DNA from: Planctomycetota bacterium
Lineage (GTDB): Bacteria > Planctomycetota > UBA1135 > UBA2386
DNA: 64,000 nucleotides
Direction of reading: 5' to 3'
NCBI GenBank assembly: GCA_025459175.1
Contig: JALORC010000022.1
Coordinates: 1-64,000 of the forward strand
Part shown: piece after piece, positions 27,704 to 38,827 of the stretch
Layout of the letters: the number at the start of each line of letters is the position of its first letter
Position numbering within the stretch: the stretch's first letter is position 1
Program-made: the position numbers and the translations under genes
Notes under the pieces: generated by a model
What the model was told of the DNA's origin: nothing
Database searches by the model: none
The model's input: only the letters and a program-made list of their open reading frames with translations

Positions 27704-29233
27704 TCAGGCCTTGCCGCTGCCGACCCGCCCCACCGCCGGGTGGCTCGCGCTCAACTCGGTGCTCTTGCTCTCGGTGCCATCGAAGCTGAGCAGCCGCCCC
27801 TTGCCCCCCTCGGTGGTCTCGATGTGCACCGGCCGCTGCCACAGCCGGAACAGCCCCTGCAGGGTCAGCTGCGCTTGGTCGAGCTGCAGGTCGCCGCCGA
27901 CCCATTCGTGCACCAGGTAGAGCTCGCCGCGGTTGCCGTGGTTGCCGTCGACGACCTTGATGATCGGGTTGCCGAAGTTGGTCAGCGCCGCCAGCAGCTG
28001 TTCCTTGACCTTGGTGTAGTCGCGGTCGACGACGATCAGCTGACCGGTCTGCGGGTCCTGGCCGTAGACGAACATCTTCTGCTCCTCGGCGAACTCCGGC
28101 GTGATGAACTCGTCGAGGAACGTCACGTCGTTGTAGATGCGCCGGACCTCGAACACCTTGGCGCGGCCCAGCTCGGTCGGCCGGTGCCAGCGGCGCCGCG
28201 TCTCCGGGTCGTCACAGGCGGTGTACTCGGCGCCGAAGCGCCCCTTGTTCCAGCGTTCCTCGATGTGACGGAACAGTTCGACGCCCATCTTGTACGGGTT
28301 GATCTGCCCCGGCCGCGTCGCCAGCGTGCCGCTGTGGGTGTCGCAGTACTGGACCACCTCGCTGGCATCGCACAGGTGCCTGGTCATCAGCTGGCTGTGC
28401 CAGAACACGGCCCAGCCCTCGTTCATGATCTTGGTCATGCCCTGCGGCGCGAAGTAGTAGGCCTCCTCGCGCAGCATCGCGAGCACGTCCTGCTCCCAGG
28501 TCTCGAGCGGGGCGTGGTCGAGCAGGAACTTCAGCACGTCGCGCGCCGGCTTGGCCGGGAACCGCCGCGCCTGGGTCTCCTCCGCCACCATCTTCTCGCG
28601 CTCGCGGCGCAGGAACTCGGGCGGGTTGATGTAGCGGTCCATGTAGTCCTTGGCCGCGATCTTCTTGACCTCGCGACGGGACTCCTGCTCGGCGTGGCCG
28701 AGCGGCTTCGGTTCGGTGCCGCGATCGATGTAAGGCGAGTACGGGTCGATCAGGTTGTCGAGCGAGTGCACGACGTCGATGAAGTTCTCGACCCGCTCCT
28801 GGCCGTGGCGGTCCATGTAGCGGCGGATGCGCGCGCCGTGGTTGGCCAGCACGTCCATCATCTTGCGCGAGGTGTGCGCGAACCACGCGTTGTTCTTGAA
28901 GAAGTCGCAGTGGCCGTAGACGTGCGCCATCACCAGCTTCTGCTCGGTGATCGAGTTGCTGCGCATCAGGTACGCGTAGCAGGGGTCGTTGTTGACGACG
29001 AGCTCGTAGATCTTCGACAGCCCGTAGGCGTAGCTCTTGGTCAGGTGCTCGTATTCCATGCCGAACCGCCAGTGCGGGTAGCGCACCGGGAAGCCGCCGT
29101 AGCTGGCGACCATGTTCAGTTCGTCGTGGTCGACGAGTTCGAAGATGACCTCGTAGAAGTCGAGGCCGTAGCTCTTCGCGAGATCGCGCGTCTCGTCGCG
29201 CAGCGCCGCCAGTTCGGGGGTCAGGTTGCCCAT
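27704..29233 (-). CDS. spoVR: SpoVR-family protein, 509 aa
   Basis: Close match over full length to the SpoVR/YcgB family. Features include SYGLDFYEVIFELVDHDELN, ASYGGFPVRYPHWRFGMEYE, NNDPCYAYLMRSNSITEQKL, MAHVYGHCDFFKNNAWFAHT, then FWHSQLMTRHLCDASEVVQY, and NPYKMGVELFRHIEERWNKG. The role in non-sporulating bacteria is unknown, but the gene is usually linked to prkA (yeaG) and yeaH, both present upstream here, and belongs to a stress/stationary-phase set. ATG 29233 was preferred to an upstream start at 29287; a TAGTCT box lies 57 nt before it. Confidence 0.95.
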   Translation of the reverse strand: MGNLTPELAALRDETRDLAKSYGLDFYEVIFELVDHDELNMVASYGGFPVRYPHWRFGMEYEHLTKSYAYGLSKIYELVVNNDPCYAYLMRSNSITEQKLVMAHVYGHCDFFKNNAWFAHTSRKMMDVLANHGARIRRYMDRHGQERVENFIDVVHSLDNLIDPYSPYIDRGTEPKPLGHAEQESRREVKKIAAKDYMDRYINPPEFLRREREKMVAEETQARRFPAKPARDVLKFLLDHAPLETWEQDVLAMLREEAYYFAPQGMTKIMNEGWAVFWHSQLMTRHLCDASEVVQYCDTHSGTLATRPGQINPYKMGVELFRHIEERWNKGRFGAEYTACDDPETRRRWHRPTELGRAKVFEVRRIYNDVTFLDEFITPEFAEEQKMFVYGQDPQTGQLIVVDRDYTKVKEQLLAALTNFGNPIIKVVDGNHGNRGELYLVHEWVGGDLQLDQAQLTLQGLFRLWQRPVHIETTEGGKGRLLSFDGTESKSTELSASHPAVGRVGSGKA

Positions 29234-29290
29234 CGTCGTTCGGCTGTTCGGGCCTCGGGAGTCGTCGATGTCATCGACGGTTCGCACGCA

Positions 29291-29296
29291 AGACTA
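29291..29296 (-). promoter_or_regulatory. Putative -10 box (TAGTCT) of spoVR
   Basis: TAGTCT on the minus strand, 57 nt before ATG 29233. It suggests spoVR can be transcribed separately from the prkA-yeaH part of the cluster. No clear -35. Confidence 0.35.
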
Positions 29297-29420
29297 AGGC
29301 GATTCCCGGCCGCTGCCAGCGGGGAAGCGACTCGGTGGTCGGAGCCGGCCCTGTTCGCCAGACCGCGACAGATCGATCTCGTCACCAGCGCTGCCCCACC
29401 GTGGCGAAGGTCGCACCGCC

Positions 29421-30668
29421 CTACATCAGGCCGTTCCGCCAGTCGCAGCTCAGTTCCGCCGGGTCGCGCGACAGCACGATCCACCCGAGCCGCCAGCAGC
29501 GCGGGCAGCGCAGGCCGACGAACTCGGTGCGTTCCGGAGGCAGCGACTGCTGCGACAATTCGTACAGCTCGAGCGGTGGCACCGTCGCGCACACGATCTG
29601 CACCAGTCCGTCGCGCTCGGCTTCGGCCAGCCACGTGAAGTTGCGGCGACTGCATTGCTCGGCCGGCAGCTCGAACACCGCCATCTGCTGGTCGCTGATG
29701 GTGCGAGCCGCCGGCCAATGGCAGCAGGCGTCACAGTGCTCGGTCCGGACTCGAACCCGCGGCTGCCGCTCACAGTCCGCCGCGGCCACCACTCCCAGCG
29801 GTTCGGTCAGCAGCCCACTGGCCCGCCGGTTCGCCCGCAGTGACGTCCAACGGTCCTGCGTGACGCAGAGCGCAACCTCGTTGCCGGACCCGACGGCCGA
29901 CACCGTCGGCAACGGCGCCGGCAGATCGCCGGCGCAGACGAATGTTCGCAGGAAGCTGCCCGGCTCGCGCAACCGCGGGTCGACCACCCGCACCTCCCGC
30001 CGCCCGCACTCCGGGCATTCCTGGCCATCGGTCTGCAGGTCGCGCACCCCCACCGGCTGCAGTTGCGCCGGGCCACGCAGCTCGAAGAACCGGCGCCGAT
30101 CGCCGGCCGGCAGTTCGACCGGTAGCAGCGACAAGCGGGCGCGTTCGGCCGCGCACAGCAGGTCGAGGAACTCCTGCGAGTAGACGCGGAGCAGGTCACC
30201 GAACGCAGCCCGGATCCAACCGCCGTTGGCGAAACTCGGCGGTGCCGCGATGCGGATCGGCACGTCGGTGCGCGGCCCACAGCCGCAATTGCAGACCCGG
30301 CAGATGCCATCGCGAAACAACGGACTCGAGGACCCAAGTGCATTCGCCGAGTGGCCGAGCAGCTTGGAGCCGGACTCGGCCTCGAAGATCGCGTCGCCAG
30401 TGACCAGCCGCAGCGCTGGTTGCAGATAGCGCTCGGCGAAGGCACCGGCGGGCAGCGGCGGCCAGAACTCGGGCACCACCGGATCGATCGCGTCGGGGTC
30501 CGGCGCGGCCTCCAGGATCGCTTGAAGCAGTGCTGCCAACGCGGCCGAACAAGTCGCAGCAAGCCCCTCGACATCCGGGCGGCCATGCACCCACAACTTC
30601 CAGCCGTCCGACGTTCGCTGCCACCGGCAGTCGATGACGTTGGATCGAAAGGGACTGCTCGCGGACAT
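29421..30668 (-). CDS. Cys-rich hypothetical protein with several CxxC pairs, 415 aa
   Basis: ATG 30668 start. No signal peptide or membrane helix. Metal-binding-type cysteine pairs occur at CRVCNCGCG, ECPECGRREVR, HCDACCHWP and RCPRCWRLGW. The segment CPECGRREVRVVDPRLREPG followed by VTQDRWTSLRANRRASGL has the order seen in the double-CxxCG-motif proteins known from Myxococcus (some are toxin-immunity proteins). The similarity is by layout only and not certain. Codon use is high-GC but less regular than prkA or spoVR. It sits between yeaH and spoVR, where the genes are normally adjacent, so it may be an insertion into the cluster. Confidence 0.6.
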   Translation of the reverse strand: MSASSPFRSNVIDCRWQRTSDGWKLWVHGRPDVEGLAATCSAALAALLQAILEAAPDPDAIDPVVPEFWPPLPAGAFAERYLQPALRLVTGDAIFEAESGSKLLGHSANALGSSSPLFRDGICRVCNCGCGPRTDVPIRIAAPPSFANGGWIRAAFGDLLRVYSQEFLDLLCAAERARLSLLPVELPAGDRRRFFELRGPAQLQPVGVRDLQTDGQECPECGRREVRVVDPRLREPGSFLRTFVCAGDLPAPLPTVSAVGSGNEVALCVTQDRWTSLRANRRASGLLTEPLGVVAAADCERQPRVRVRTEHCDACCHWPAARTISDQQMAVFELPAEQCSRRNFTWLAEAERDGLVQIVCATVPPLELYELSQQSLPPERTEFVGLRCPRCWRLGWIVLSRDPAELSCDWRNGLM

Positions 30669-30716
30669 GAGCGCAGTCGACCGTGCCGCGAGCCAGCGAG
30701 CAACCACTGGGCGCGA

Positions 30717-30950
30717 TCAACGACCGCGCGGCTTCCTGGCTACCGCGCCCCGGCGGCCGATCTGGAAGGCTTTGATCCCCAAGGCCGCGACACCGACCGC
30801 CTCGAGCCACGGCTGACTCGCCGGCACGAACAAGACGAGGGCCACGATCGTGCCGAGGAACCCCAGACCGACCAGGCCCGCCACGGCGAACCGCGACCGG
30901 GACACACCGGGGTGCAACCACCCACCGCTTTGCATCGCACGCCATGCCAT
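30717..30950 (-). CDS. Small membrane protein, 77 aa
   Basis: Starts at ATG 30950 (MAWRAMQSGGWLHPGVSRSR); a GTG further upstream is possible. There are two hydrophobic segments, FAVAGLVGLGFLGTIVALVL and WLEAVGVAALGIKAFQ, and a basic C terminus (RRGAVARKPRGR), so a cytoplasmic tail is likely. It lies in the gap between yeaH and the Cys-rich protein, on the same strand. No known family recognised. Its place with an unrelated partner in the prkA-yeaH-spoVR cluster is notable. Confidence 0.5.
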   Translation of the reverse strand: MAWRAMQSGGWLHPGVSRSRFAVAGLVGLGFLGTIVALVLFVPASQPWLEAVGVAALGIKAFQIGRRGAVARKPRGR

Positions 30951-31024
30951 GTTCCAGGCAGCGGCATGCGCCACGAAACCGCACACCGATCCGCTACCGA
31001 TCACCCGCTTGGCCGGCCGAACCG

Positions 31025-32131
31025 CTACCGCCCCTTGCCGAGGAACGCCTTGATGCTCGGCAGGATCCCGTCGCGGTCCTGGATGTCGGTCGTCACGACC
31101 TTCTCCTCGCCGCGGAACGCGGTGTCGAGGTCCTTCTTGAACTGCCCACTGCCGTACGCGCTCTTCACCTGCCCGTAGCAGAACTGGTTGCACATCGGCA
31201 GCAGCCCGTCCTTCAGCAGCGACACGCAGTGCTCGGTGTCGCGCGTGCTCCAGTTGTCGCCGTCGCTGAAGTGGAACGGATACACGTTCCACTCGCTGGC
31301 CGGGTACTTGTCGCGCACCAGCTGCATGCACAGCTCGTAGGCCGAACTGATCTTGGTGCCGCCGCTCTCGCGCAGGTGGAAGAACGTGTGCTGGTCGACC
31401 TCCTGCGCCGCCGCGTCGTGCACGATGTAGCGCACCTCGAGGTTCTTGTACTGGTGCCGCAGCCAGGTATCGATCCAGAACGCCTCGATGCGCACGACCT
31501 CCTTCTGCTCGCGCCCCATCGAGCCCGACACGTCCATCATGTAGACGATCGCCGCGCTCGCCTGCGGCACCTGCCGCGTCTGCAGCGAACGGAAGCGCAG
31601 GTCCTCGCGGATCGGCACCACCAGCGGATGGTCCGGGTCGTAGGTGCCCGACGCGATCTGGCGCTTGAGCGCCTCGCGGAACGTGCGCTTGAAGTGGCGC
31701 AGCGACATCGGCCCGGCCCGCGAGATGCCGGTGTAGCGGCCCGCCGCGGTGCGCAGCTGCTTGTTGCCGCGCGGCTCGATGTTCGGCAGCGCGAGCTCCT
31801 CGCCGAGGATCTTGGCCAGATCCTCGAGCGACACGTCGACCTCGATCGAGTGCTGGCCTTTGTCCTCACCGGCCTGCCCGGCGCCGTCGCCCTGCTGGCC
31901 CGGCACCGGCTGCCCGGCCTCGCCCTGCCCCTGGCCGACACCCTGCTTCTGGTTGTCCCCGTAGCGGAACCGCGGCAGCGAGATCTGCGGCAGCGGGATC
32001 GTCACGTAGCGCTGGCCCTGCTTGCCGATCAACTCGCCGGAGCTGACGAAGCGCTTGAGGTCGCGCTTGATCCGGCCCTTGACGATGTTGCGGAAGCGCG
32101 TGTGGTCCTGATCGATCCGGCGGACGGACAC
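31025..32131 (-). CDS. yeaH: YeaH/UPF0229-family protein, 368 aa
   Basis: Matches the YeaH family along its length. The N terminus is [21 protein letters not shown] variable Gly/Gln-rich linker ([20 protein letters not shown]) follows, then [14 protein letters not shown] and [20 protein letters not shown] von Willebrand A-like core carries the MIDAS-like [22 protein letters not shown] and the terminal [19 protein letters not shown] segment. GTG 32131 begins 7 nt after prkA, so the two are co-transcribed. The family works with the PrkA kinase in the nutrient-stress response; the biochemical role is unknown. Confidence 0.92.
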   Translation of the reverse strand: MSVRRIDQDHTRFRNIVKGRIKRDLKRFVSSGELIGKQGQRYVTIPLPQISLPRFRYGDNQKQGVGQGQGEAGQPVPGQQGDGAGQAGEDKGQHSIEVDVSLEDLAKILGEELALPNIEPRGNKQLRTAAGRYTGISRAGPMSLRHFKRTFREALKRQIASGTYDPDHPLVVPIREDLRFRSLQTRQVPQASAAIVYMMDVSGSMGREQKEVVRIEAFWIDTWLRHQYKNLEVRYIVHDAAAQEVDQHTFFHLRESGGTKISSAYELCMQLVRDKYPASEWNVYPFHFSDGDNWSTRDTEHCVSLLKDGLLPMCNQFCYGQVKSAYGSGQFKKDLDTAFRGEEKVVTTDIQDRDGILPSIKAFLGKGR

Positions 32132-32138
32132 GAGGACC

Positions 32139-34166
<2,028 letters not shown>

Positions 34167-34214
34167 GACGGCTCCTCGGTGGCAGCGTGCGCCCGGGTGA
34201 CGAACGTGCCTAGT

Positions 34215-34229
34215 GCCGATCCTATCGGC
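34215..34229 (-). promoter_or_regulatory. Palindrome with putative -10 box (TAGGAT) upstream of prkA
   Basis: GCCGAT-CCT-ATCGGC is a perfect 6-bp inverted repeat. Read on the minus strand it contains TAGGAT (34224-34219), 52 nt before the prkA start. A -10 inside a palindrome could be a repressor or activator site. Confidence 0.4.
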
Positions 34230-34306
34230 GGTTGCAGACCACGCCATGAACCAATCGACGGGCGGCCGCGGGCCGTTCCGCGCTGGGGCCGGGCCGTTGC
34301 AGGTGC

Positions 34307-34312
34307 TAACGT
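34307..34312 (+). promoter_or_regulatory. Putative -10 box (TAACGT) for the first cyclase-like gene
   Basis: TAACGT lies 8 nt before ATG 34321, giving a leaderless or nearly leaderless transcript. It is divergent from prkA. Confidence 0.45.
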
Positions 34313-34320
34313 GGTCGGCC

Positions 34321-35382
34321 ATGACCGCCGCGCGCCGCCGCCTCCCGCTCCTCGCCGCTCTCCTGTTCGCCACCGCGCTGCCGACCGGCTGCGGCGGCAG
34401 CTCCGGTCCGATCGACGGCGGCGCGGCCCACCGCCACCTGCAGGCGCTGGTCGCAATCGGCCCGCGCCCGTTCGGCTCGCCCGCACTCGGCAAGGCCGCC
34501 GACTACATCACCGCCGAACTCGACAAGCTCGGGCTCAAGGCCCAGCGGCACGAGGTCATGCACGAGAAGGAGAAGAAGCTGATCCGCAACCTCTACGTGC
34601 AGATCGACGGGGCCGATCCGGTGGCCGGGCCGATCCTGATGATCGGTGCCCACTACGACACCAAGCTCGCCGAGGGCCTGACCGGCGCCGACGCGCAGCA
34701 CAACCATACCTTCGTCGGCGCCATCGACGGCGGCGGCGGGCCAGCCGTGCTGATCGAACTGGCGCGCGCGCTGAAGGAGCGCACGCCGAAGCCGAAGTGC
34801 AACGTCTGGCTCTACTGGATCGATGCCGAGGAGTCGATCGACTGGACCTGGAACGAGCAGCGCGCGCTGCTCGGCAGCCAGGCGTTCTGCGAGAAGCTGT
34901 CGAAGGAGAAGATCCTGTCGCGCGTGAAGGCCTTCGTGCTGATCGACCTGATCGGCAGCAAGGACTACAAGATCGATCGCGACGGCAACTCCGACGGTCG
35001 CCTGCAAGAACTGTTCGAACGCGCCGCGAAGGCGATGGGCGAAGAGGCGCGGGTCGGCCAGTTCCCGACCGCGCTGAGGATCGAGCAGATCAAGGCGCAC
35101 TTCCGGCAGAAGGGCGAGGAACCGAACTGGGGCTGCACCGACGACCATATTGTGTTCCGCCGCTACGGCGTGCCGAGCGTGTTGCTGATCGACTTCGAGC
35201 GCCGCATCCCGGGCACGCCACAGGACGACCCGCGCGACCCGCCGAAGACCGACTTCCAGCAGTGGTGGCACACCGCCGACGACAACCTCGACGCCACCGA
35301 CCCGGACGCGCTCGCGTTCGCCGGCAACCTGGTGATGCAGGCGCTGCCCGAGCTCGAGGCGTTCGTCACCGGCCGCAAGTGA
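34321..35382 (+). CDS. Glutaminyl-peptide cyclotransferase-like M28 lipoprotein, 353 aa
   Basis: Signal peptide with TGC (C21) lipobox. The body matches the animal-type glutaminyl cyclase (QC) branch of M28 better than ordinary aminopeptidases: [81 protein letters not shown] and WWHTADDN. The metal ligands Asp (AID), Glu (AEE) and His (WHT), and the catalytic Glu, Asp (LID) and Asp (DDH) of the QC family, are all present. It should form N-terminal pyroglutamate on exported peptides or act as a related aminopeptidase. The next gene, 14 nt downstream, is a paralogue. Confidence 0.85.
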   Translation: MTAARRRLPLLAALLFATALPTGCGGSSGPIDGGAAHRHLQALVAIGPRPFGSPALGKAADYITAELDKLGLKAQRHEVMHEKEKKLIRNLYVQIDGADPVAGPILMIGAHYDTKLAEGLTGADAQHNHTFVGAIDGGGGPAVLIELARALKERTPKPKCNVWLYWIDAEESIDWTWNEQRALLGSQAFCEKLSKEKILSRVKAFVLIDLIGSKDYKIDRDGNSDGRLQELFERAAKAMGEEARVGQFPTALRIEQIKAHFRQKGEEPNWGCTDDHIVFRRYGVPSVLLIDFERRIPGTPQDDPRDPPKTDFQQWWHTADDNLDATDPDALAFAGNLVMQALPELEAFVTGRK

Positions 35383-35396
35383 ACACGAGGTCGATC

Positions 35397-36509
35397 ATGC
35401 GTGCGACCACGTCCGCCGGGCTGCTGCTGGCCGGTCTCGCCGCCTGCCTCGGCGCGGCGCTGGCGACCCGCAACCCCGCCCCGCCGGCGCGGCCGCCGCT
35501 CGGCCAGGCGCCACAGACACCGTTCCAGACCTCGATCGATCGTTCGGTCACCGAGCCGCTGGCGGCGCACCGCGCCCCGGAGCACACCGGTGCGATCGCC
35601 TTCGACCACGTGCGCACGCTGGTCGGCTTCGGCCCGCGCTATCCGGGCCTCGACCCGTCGGCGCCGCCGGCCACGGCCGGCGACGAGCCCGCACCGCCGA
35701 CCTCCACCCCACCGCGGCCACCGACCCCGGGCTGGTCGCAGCAGCTCGGCTACATCGAACAGGTGCTGCAGCAGCACGGCCTCACCGTGCGGCGCGACAC
35801 CTGGACCGACCGCCGCGAACGCATCACGTTCACCAACCTGATGGCTGCGATCCCCGGTCCGCGCAAGGAGCGCATCGTGCTCGCGTGCCATCACGACACC
35901 AAGTGCACGATCGGCCACGCCGAGGCCGACCGCAACTTCCACTTCGTCGGCGCCAACGACGGCGCGTCGGCGGTGGGCCTGATCCTGGCACTGGTGCCGG
36001 CCCTGCAGGCGCTGGAACTCGAGGCGACCATCGAGCTGGTGTTCTTCGACGGCGAGGAGAGCCTCGACTGGGCCTGGAACGATGCCGCCCGCGCGCTGTT
36101 CGGCAGCAAGCGCTTCGTCAAGCGCCACCGCGATGCGCTGCTGCTCGGCGAGGAACCGCGCATCCATGCCGCGGTGCTGCTCGACATGGTCGGTCGCACC
36201 GACCTGCACATCCAGGAGGAGCTCTACTCGACGACGCGACTGCGTCAGCTGCTGTGGTCGGCCGCGGTCGCGACCGGGCACCAGCAGCAGTTCTTCCAGC
36301 GCGCCGAGGCCGCCAGCGACGACCACAAGCCGTTCCTCGACGTCGGCATCCCCGGCGTCGACCTGATCGACCTCAACGGCAACCCGCACTGGCACAAGGT
36401 CACCGACACGCTCGAGAACGTGTCGGCAGCGAGCCTGCAGAAGGTCGCCGACGTGGTGCTGACGCTGCTGCCGGCGATCGACCGCGAATACGTGATCGCA
36501 CCGAAGTGA
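35397..36509 (+). CDS. Second glutaminyl-cyclase-like M28 lipoprotein, 370 aa
   Basis: Paralogue of the preceding gene, in the same orientation. Lipobox LAAC (C17); a Pro/Thr-rich insert at about residues 80-105 is absent from the first copy. QC/M28 residues are complete: CHHDTKCT, FVGANDGASAVGLIL, FFDGEESLDWAWNDAARALF, AVLLDMVGRTDLHI, ASDDHKPFLDVGIPGVDLID and PHWHKVTDTLEN. The two copies differ at many positions, so the duplication is old and the two may have different substrates. Expected in the periplasm, tethered to a membrane. Confidence 0.85.
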   Translation: MRATTSAGLLLAGLAACLGAALATRNPAPPARPPLGQAPQTPFQTSIDRSVTEPLAAHRAPEHTGAIAFDHVRTLVGFGPRYPGLDPSAPPATAGDEPAPPTSTPPRPPTPGWSQQLGYIEQVLQQHGLTVRRDTWTDRRERITFTNLMAAIPGPRKERIVLACHHDTKCTIGHAEADRNFHFVGANDGASAVGLILALVPALQALELEATIELVFFDGEESLDWAWNDAARALFGSKRFVKRHRDALLLGEEPRIHAAVLLDMVGRTDLHIQEELYSTTRLRQLLWSAAVATGHQQQFFQRAEAASDDHKPFLDVGIPGVDLIDLNGNPHWHKVTDTLENVSAASLQKVADVVLTLLPAIDREYVIAPK

Positions 36510-36770
36510 GCGCCGTCGGCGGGGCGGTGGAAGAACGCACACGCCCGCCCGCAGCCGCGCCCCTGGGATGGCAGGGACGAGCCGGCAGCTGCCGCTCGTA
36601 CGAGCGGCGGGCCCCTCGAAACGCGACCGACGACCACGCTGCCCCATTCCGTGCGTCCCGCGACGGAGCCCCGGGGCATGGTGTTCGCCGGCCACGTCGC
36701 CGGCGATGGCCGCGAGCGGACGTGCACGAAGGTGTTCGATGGACCGCCGTCGGCGCCGAGGCGCCTCGGG

Positions 36771-37169
36771 TCAGGCGCCGCGCAGCCACGCCAGCACCTG
36801 TTCGTTCGCGAACGGCTTCTGCAGCACCGCCTCGGCACCTTGCTGCAGCAACGCCTCGCGATGGCCGGCGAGATACGCCGAGATTACCAGCACGCGGCTC
36901 TGCGGCGACGACGCCTTGGCGGCGCGCAGCACGGCGAGCCCGCTGGCCCCGGGCAGCCGCAGGTCGGTGACGACGACCGGGAACGCCTGCACGGCCAGCA
37001 GTTCGACGGCCGCGGCCCCGTTGTCGACCTGGGTCACGGCATAGCCACCGTCGGCGAGGTCATCGGCGAGCGTCAGGGCGATCGAGGGCTCGTCCTCGAC
37101 CAACAGCACGCTGGCCGGCGCGCGATCGCGCACGAGACGAGCAGCGGTACGGGCATGGAGTCGGTTCAT
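36771..37169 (-). CDS. Single-domain response regulator (receiver only), 132 aa
   Basis: A CheY-like receiver with the acidic pair in VLLVEDEP, the phosphorylation aspartate in VVVTDLRLPG, Ser in VISAYL and Lys in VLQKPF. The first 18 residues are a basic extension. There is no output domain and no histidine kinase is adjacent, so it must relay phosphate to or from a partner coded elsewhere. ATG 37169. About 260 nt after its stop (36510-36770) hold no recognisable gene. Confidence 0.88.
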   Translation of the reverse strand: MNRLHARTAARLVRDRAPASVLLVEDEPSIALTLADDLADGGYAVTQVDNGAAAVELLAVQAFPVVVTDLRLPGASGLAVLRAAKASSPQSRVLVISAYLAGHREALLQQGAEAVLQKPFANEQVLAWLRGA

Positions 37170-37563
37170 GGTGCAGCGATCCGGGCAGCAGTTGCCCGCC
37201 GCGTCATCCACATCCCGTGCCAGGCGGCAGCAACCTCGCTGCCGCGCGCTGTCGTTCCCGCCACCGGACCGGCACCACGGTACCGACACCAGATCGCGTC
37301 GATGCTCGACGCCACACGCCCCGTCGACGCGCCAGCGTGCCGGCCGCGTAGCGCGCCGTCGCCGATCCGCGACGGCGACCGCGCCGTGGGCCGCGCAATC
37401 CCCGCGCACGGCTGCGCGTGACGCCGGAATTGACGCCGTTGCAGCAGCGTCACACGAGAGCGCGGTCGGCTGCGATCGCCTGGCGCAGTGTGCATTGACC
37501 CACTGCCGCGCCATGGCCAGAGTGCGAGCCACGCCTGCGGCGAGTGCCCGCGCGTGCCATCCC
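37170..37563. other. Divergent intergenic region without a supported gene
   Basis: About 390 nt between the response regulator and the next gene. It contains a 7-bp inverted repeat, GTGACGC (37417-37423) with GCGTCAC (37446-37452), and an upstream in-frame ATG at 37513 that could extend the next gene by 17 codons. No tRNA-like fold or obvious promoter box was seen. Confidence 0.4.
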
Positions 37564-38811
37564 ATGCGACCCCGACGCCGCCTCCTGTTGCTGTTGCTGC
37601 CGATCGCCATCGCCGCCGTACTTTGGTGGCTGCTCGCCGGTTTCGGCGACTGGCAGCGTCGCCCGGCGCAACGTTCCGGTCACGTCTGGGCGGCCCCGAA
37701 CGCGGCCACACCGTGCCTGTTGTTCGTGACGCGCGAGGAGCGCGAGCGGCGACTGCGGGTCTCGCGCAACTTCTTCCGCAGCGAGTCGTACGACCGCTAC
37801 GTACTGCACGTGCACCGCATCGCCGATGGCGCCCGGCTGCAATCCATGTTGCTCGCCGACCTCACCGAGCGACAGGAGCCCCTGGAACCGCAGATCCTCG
37901 GCATCGTCGACGGGCACGTGTGGCTGTGGCGGAACGGCCCGACCGCTCTCACGCTGCCGGACCTGCGGCCGGCGTTCGCTCGCGCGCAGCTGGAGCAGCA
38001 GGCACCCGACCAGGCCGAGCTGCTGCCGCGTGAGCCGAAGGGCTACGCGATCCGCAGCGAACCACTGAGCCTCGTGCTGCGCGGCCGCGACGCGCGGCTC
38101 TATGCGCTCGACGCCGTGAACGGTGCGTTGACGCCGTTCCCGCCCGAGCAGCTGCCGGCCACCACGTTCTCGTCGCTGGTCGAGGATCGCTTCCTCTACC
38201 TGATGCCACCCGGGCGCTCGCGGGTGTTGACGAGCCCGAGCGACGCGATGGAGCAGTCGTTCCTGACCGGCACCGGTCGCTACTACGGGCTGCTGACCGA
38301 CGGCGACCGCGCCGACATCGACAAGTACCTGCCGAAGGGCCGCCCGCACGGCGAAGTTGCGCGCCGACTGTACGGCGCCGACTACCGCCTCGACGGCAGC
38401 ACGCCGCAGCTCGATCTGGCCACCGTCGCGGCACTCGGCGACGAACGCCTGCTGCAGTCCGGCTTCCTGGTGCGGCGCCACGGCACGCTGTGGGACGTGC
38501 CGGACCCGAGTTCGACGCTGGTGCTGGCCCGGCAGCGGCTGGGCGCCGACGAACCGTGGCGCCTCGTGCGCCTCGGTCGCGACGGCCGCGCACTGTGGTC
38601 GGCGTCGACCGGTCTGGCCGACCTCGGCGAGCTGCTCGACCTCGGCACGCACGTGCTGTTCGTCGGCTATCTCGACTCGCTCGGCCGCGGCGCCATCCGC
38701 GAACAGGACCGCCGCGAACGACTGGTCTGGATCGACGAGCGCAGCGGCGCCGTGCAGACGCTGGTCGTCGAGGATGCAGCACCGTCGACACAGCCCGCCG
38801 CAGCGCGCTGA
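37564..38811 (+). CDS. Membrane-anchored beta-propeller-like protein (possibly PA2928-like), 415 aa
   Basis: ATG 37564 gives an N-terminal anchor, RRRLLLLLLPIAIAAVLWWL; ATG 37513 is an alternative. The rest is extracytoplasmic and rich in repeating strands, with units such as YVLHVHRIADGARLQSMLLA, HVWLWRNGPTALTLPDL, DARLYALDAVNGALTPF, THVLFVGYLDSLGRGAIR and LVWIDERSGAVQTLVVED. The composition of alternating 'D..G' turns and strands suggests a propeller. I recall a PA2928-named family of similar appearance but cannot verify it from here. No catalytic motif. Convergent with the long fusion gene, 16 nt apart. Confidence 0.65.
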   Translation: MRPRRRLLLLLLPIAIAAVLWWLLAGFGDWQRRPAQRSGHVWAAPNAATPCLLFVTREERERRLRVSRNFFRSESYDRYVLHVHRIADGARLQSMLLADLTERQEPLEPQILGIVDGHVWLWRNGPTALTLPDLRPAFARAQLEQQAPDQAELLPREPKGYAIRSEPLSLVLRGRDARLYALDAVNGALTPFPPEQLPATTFSSLVEDRFLYLMPPGRSRVLTSPSDAMEQSFLTGTGRYYGLLTDGDRADIDKYLPKGRPHGEVARRLYGADYRLDGSTPQLDLATVAALGDERLLQSGFLVRRHGTLWDVPDPSSTLVLARQRLGADEPWRLVRLGRDGRALWSASTGLADLGELLDLGTHVLFVGYLDSLGRGAIREQDRRERLVWIDERSGAVQTLVVEDAAPSTQPAAAR

Positions 38812-38827
38812 CCGCGAGCGCCCCGCA

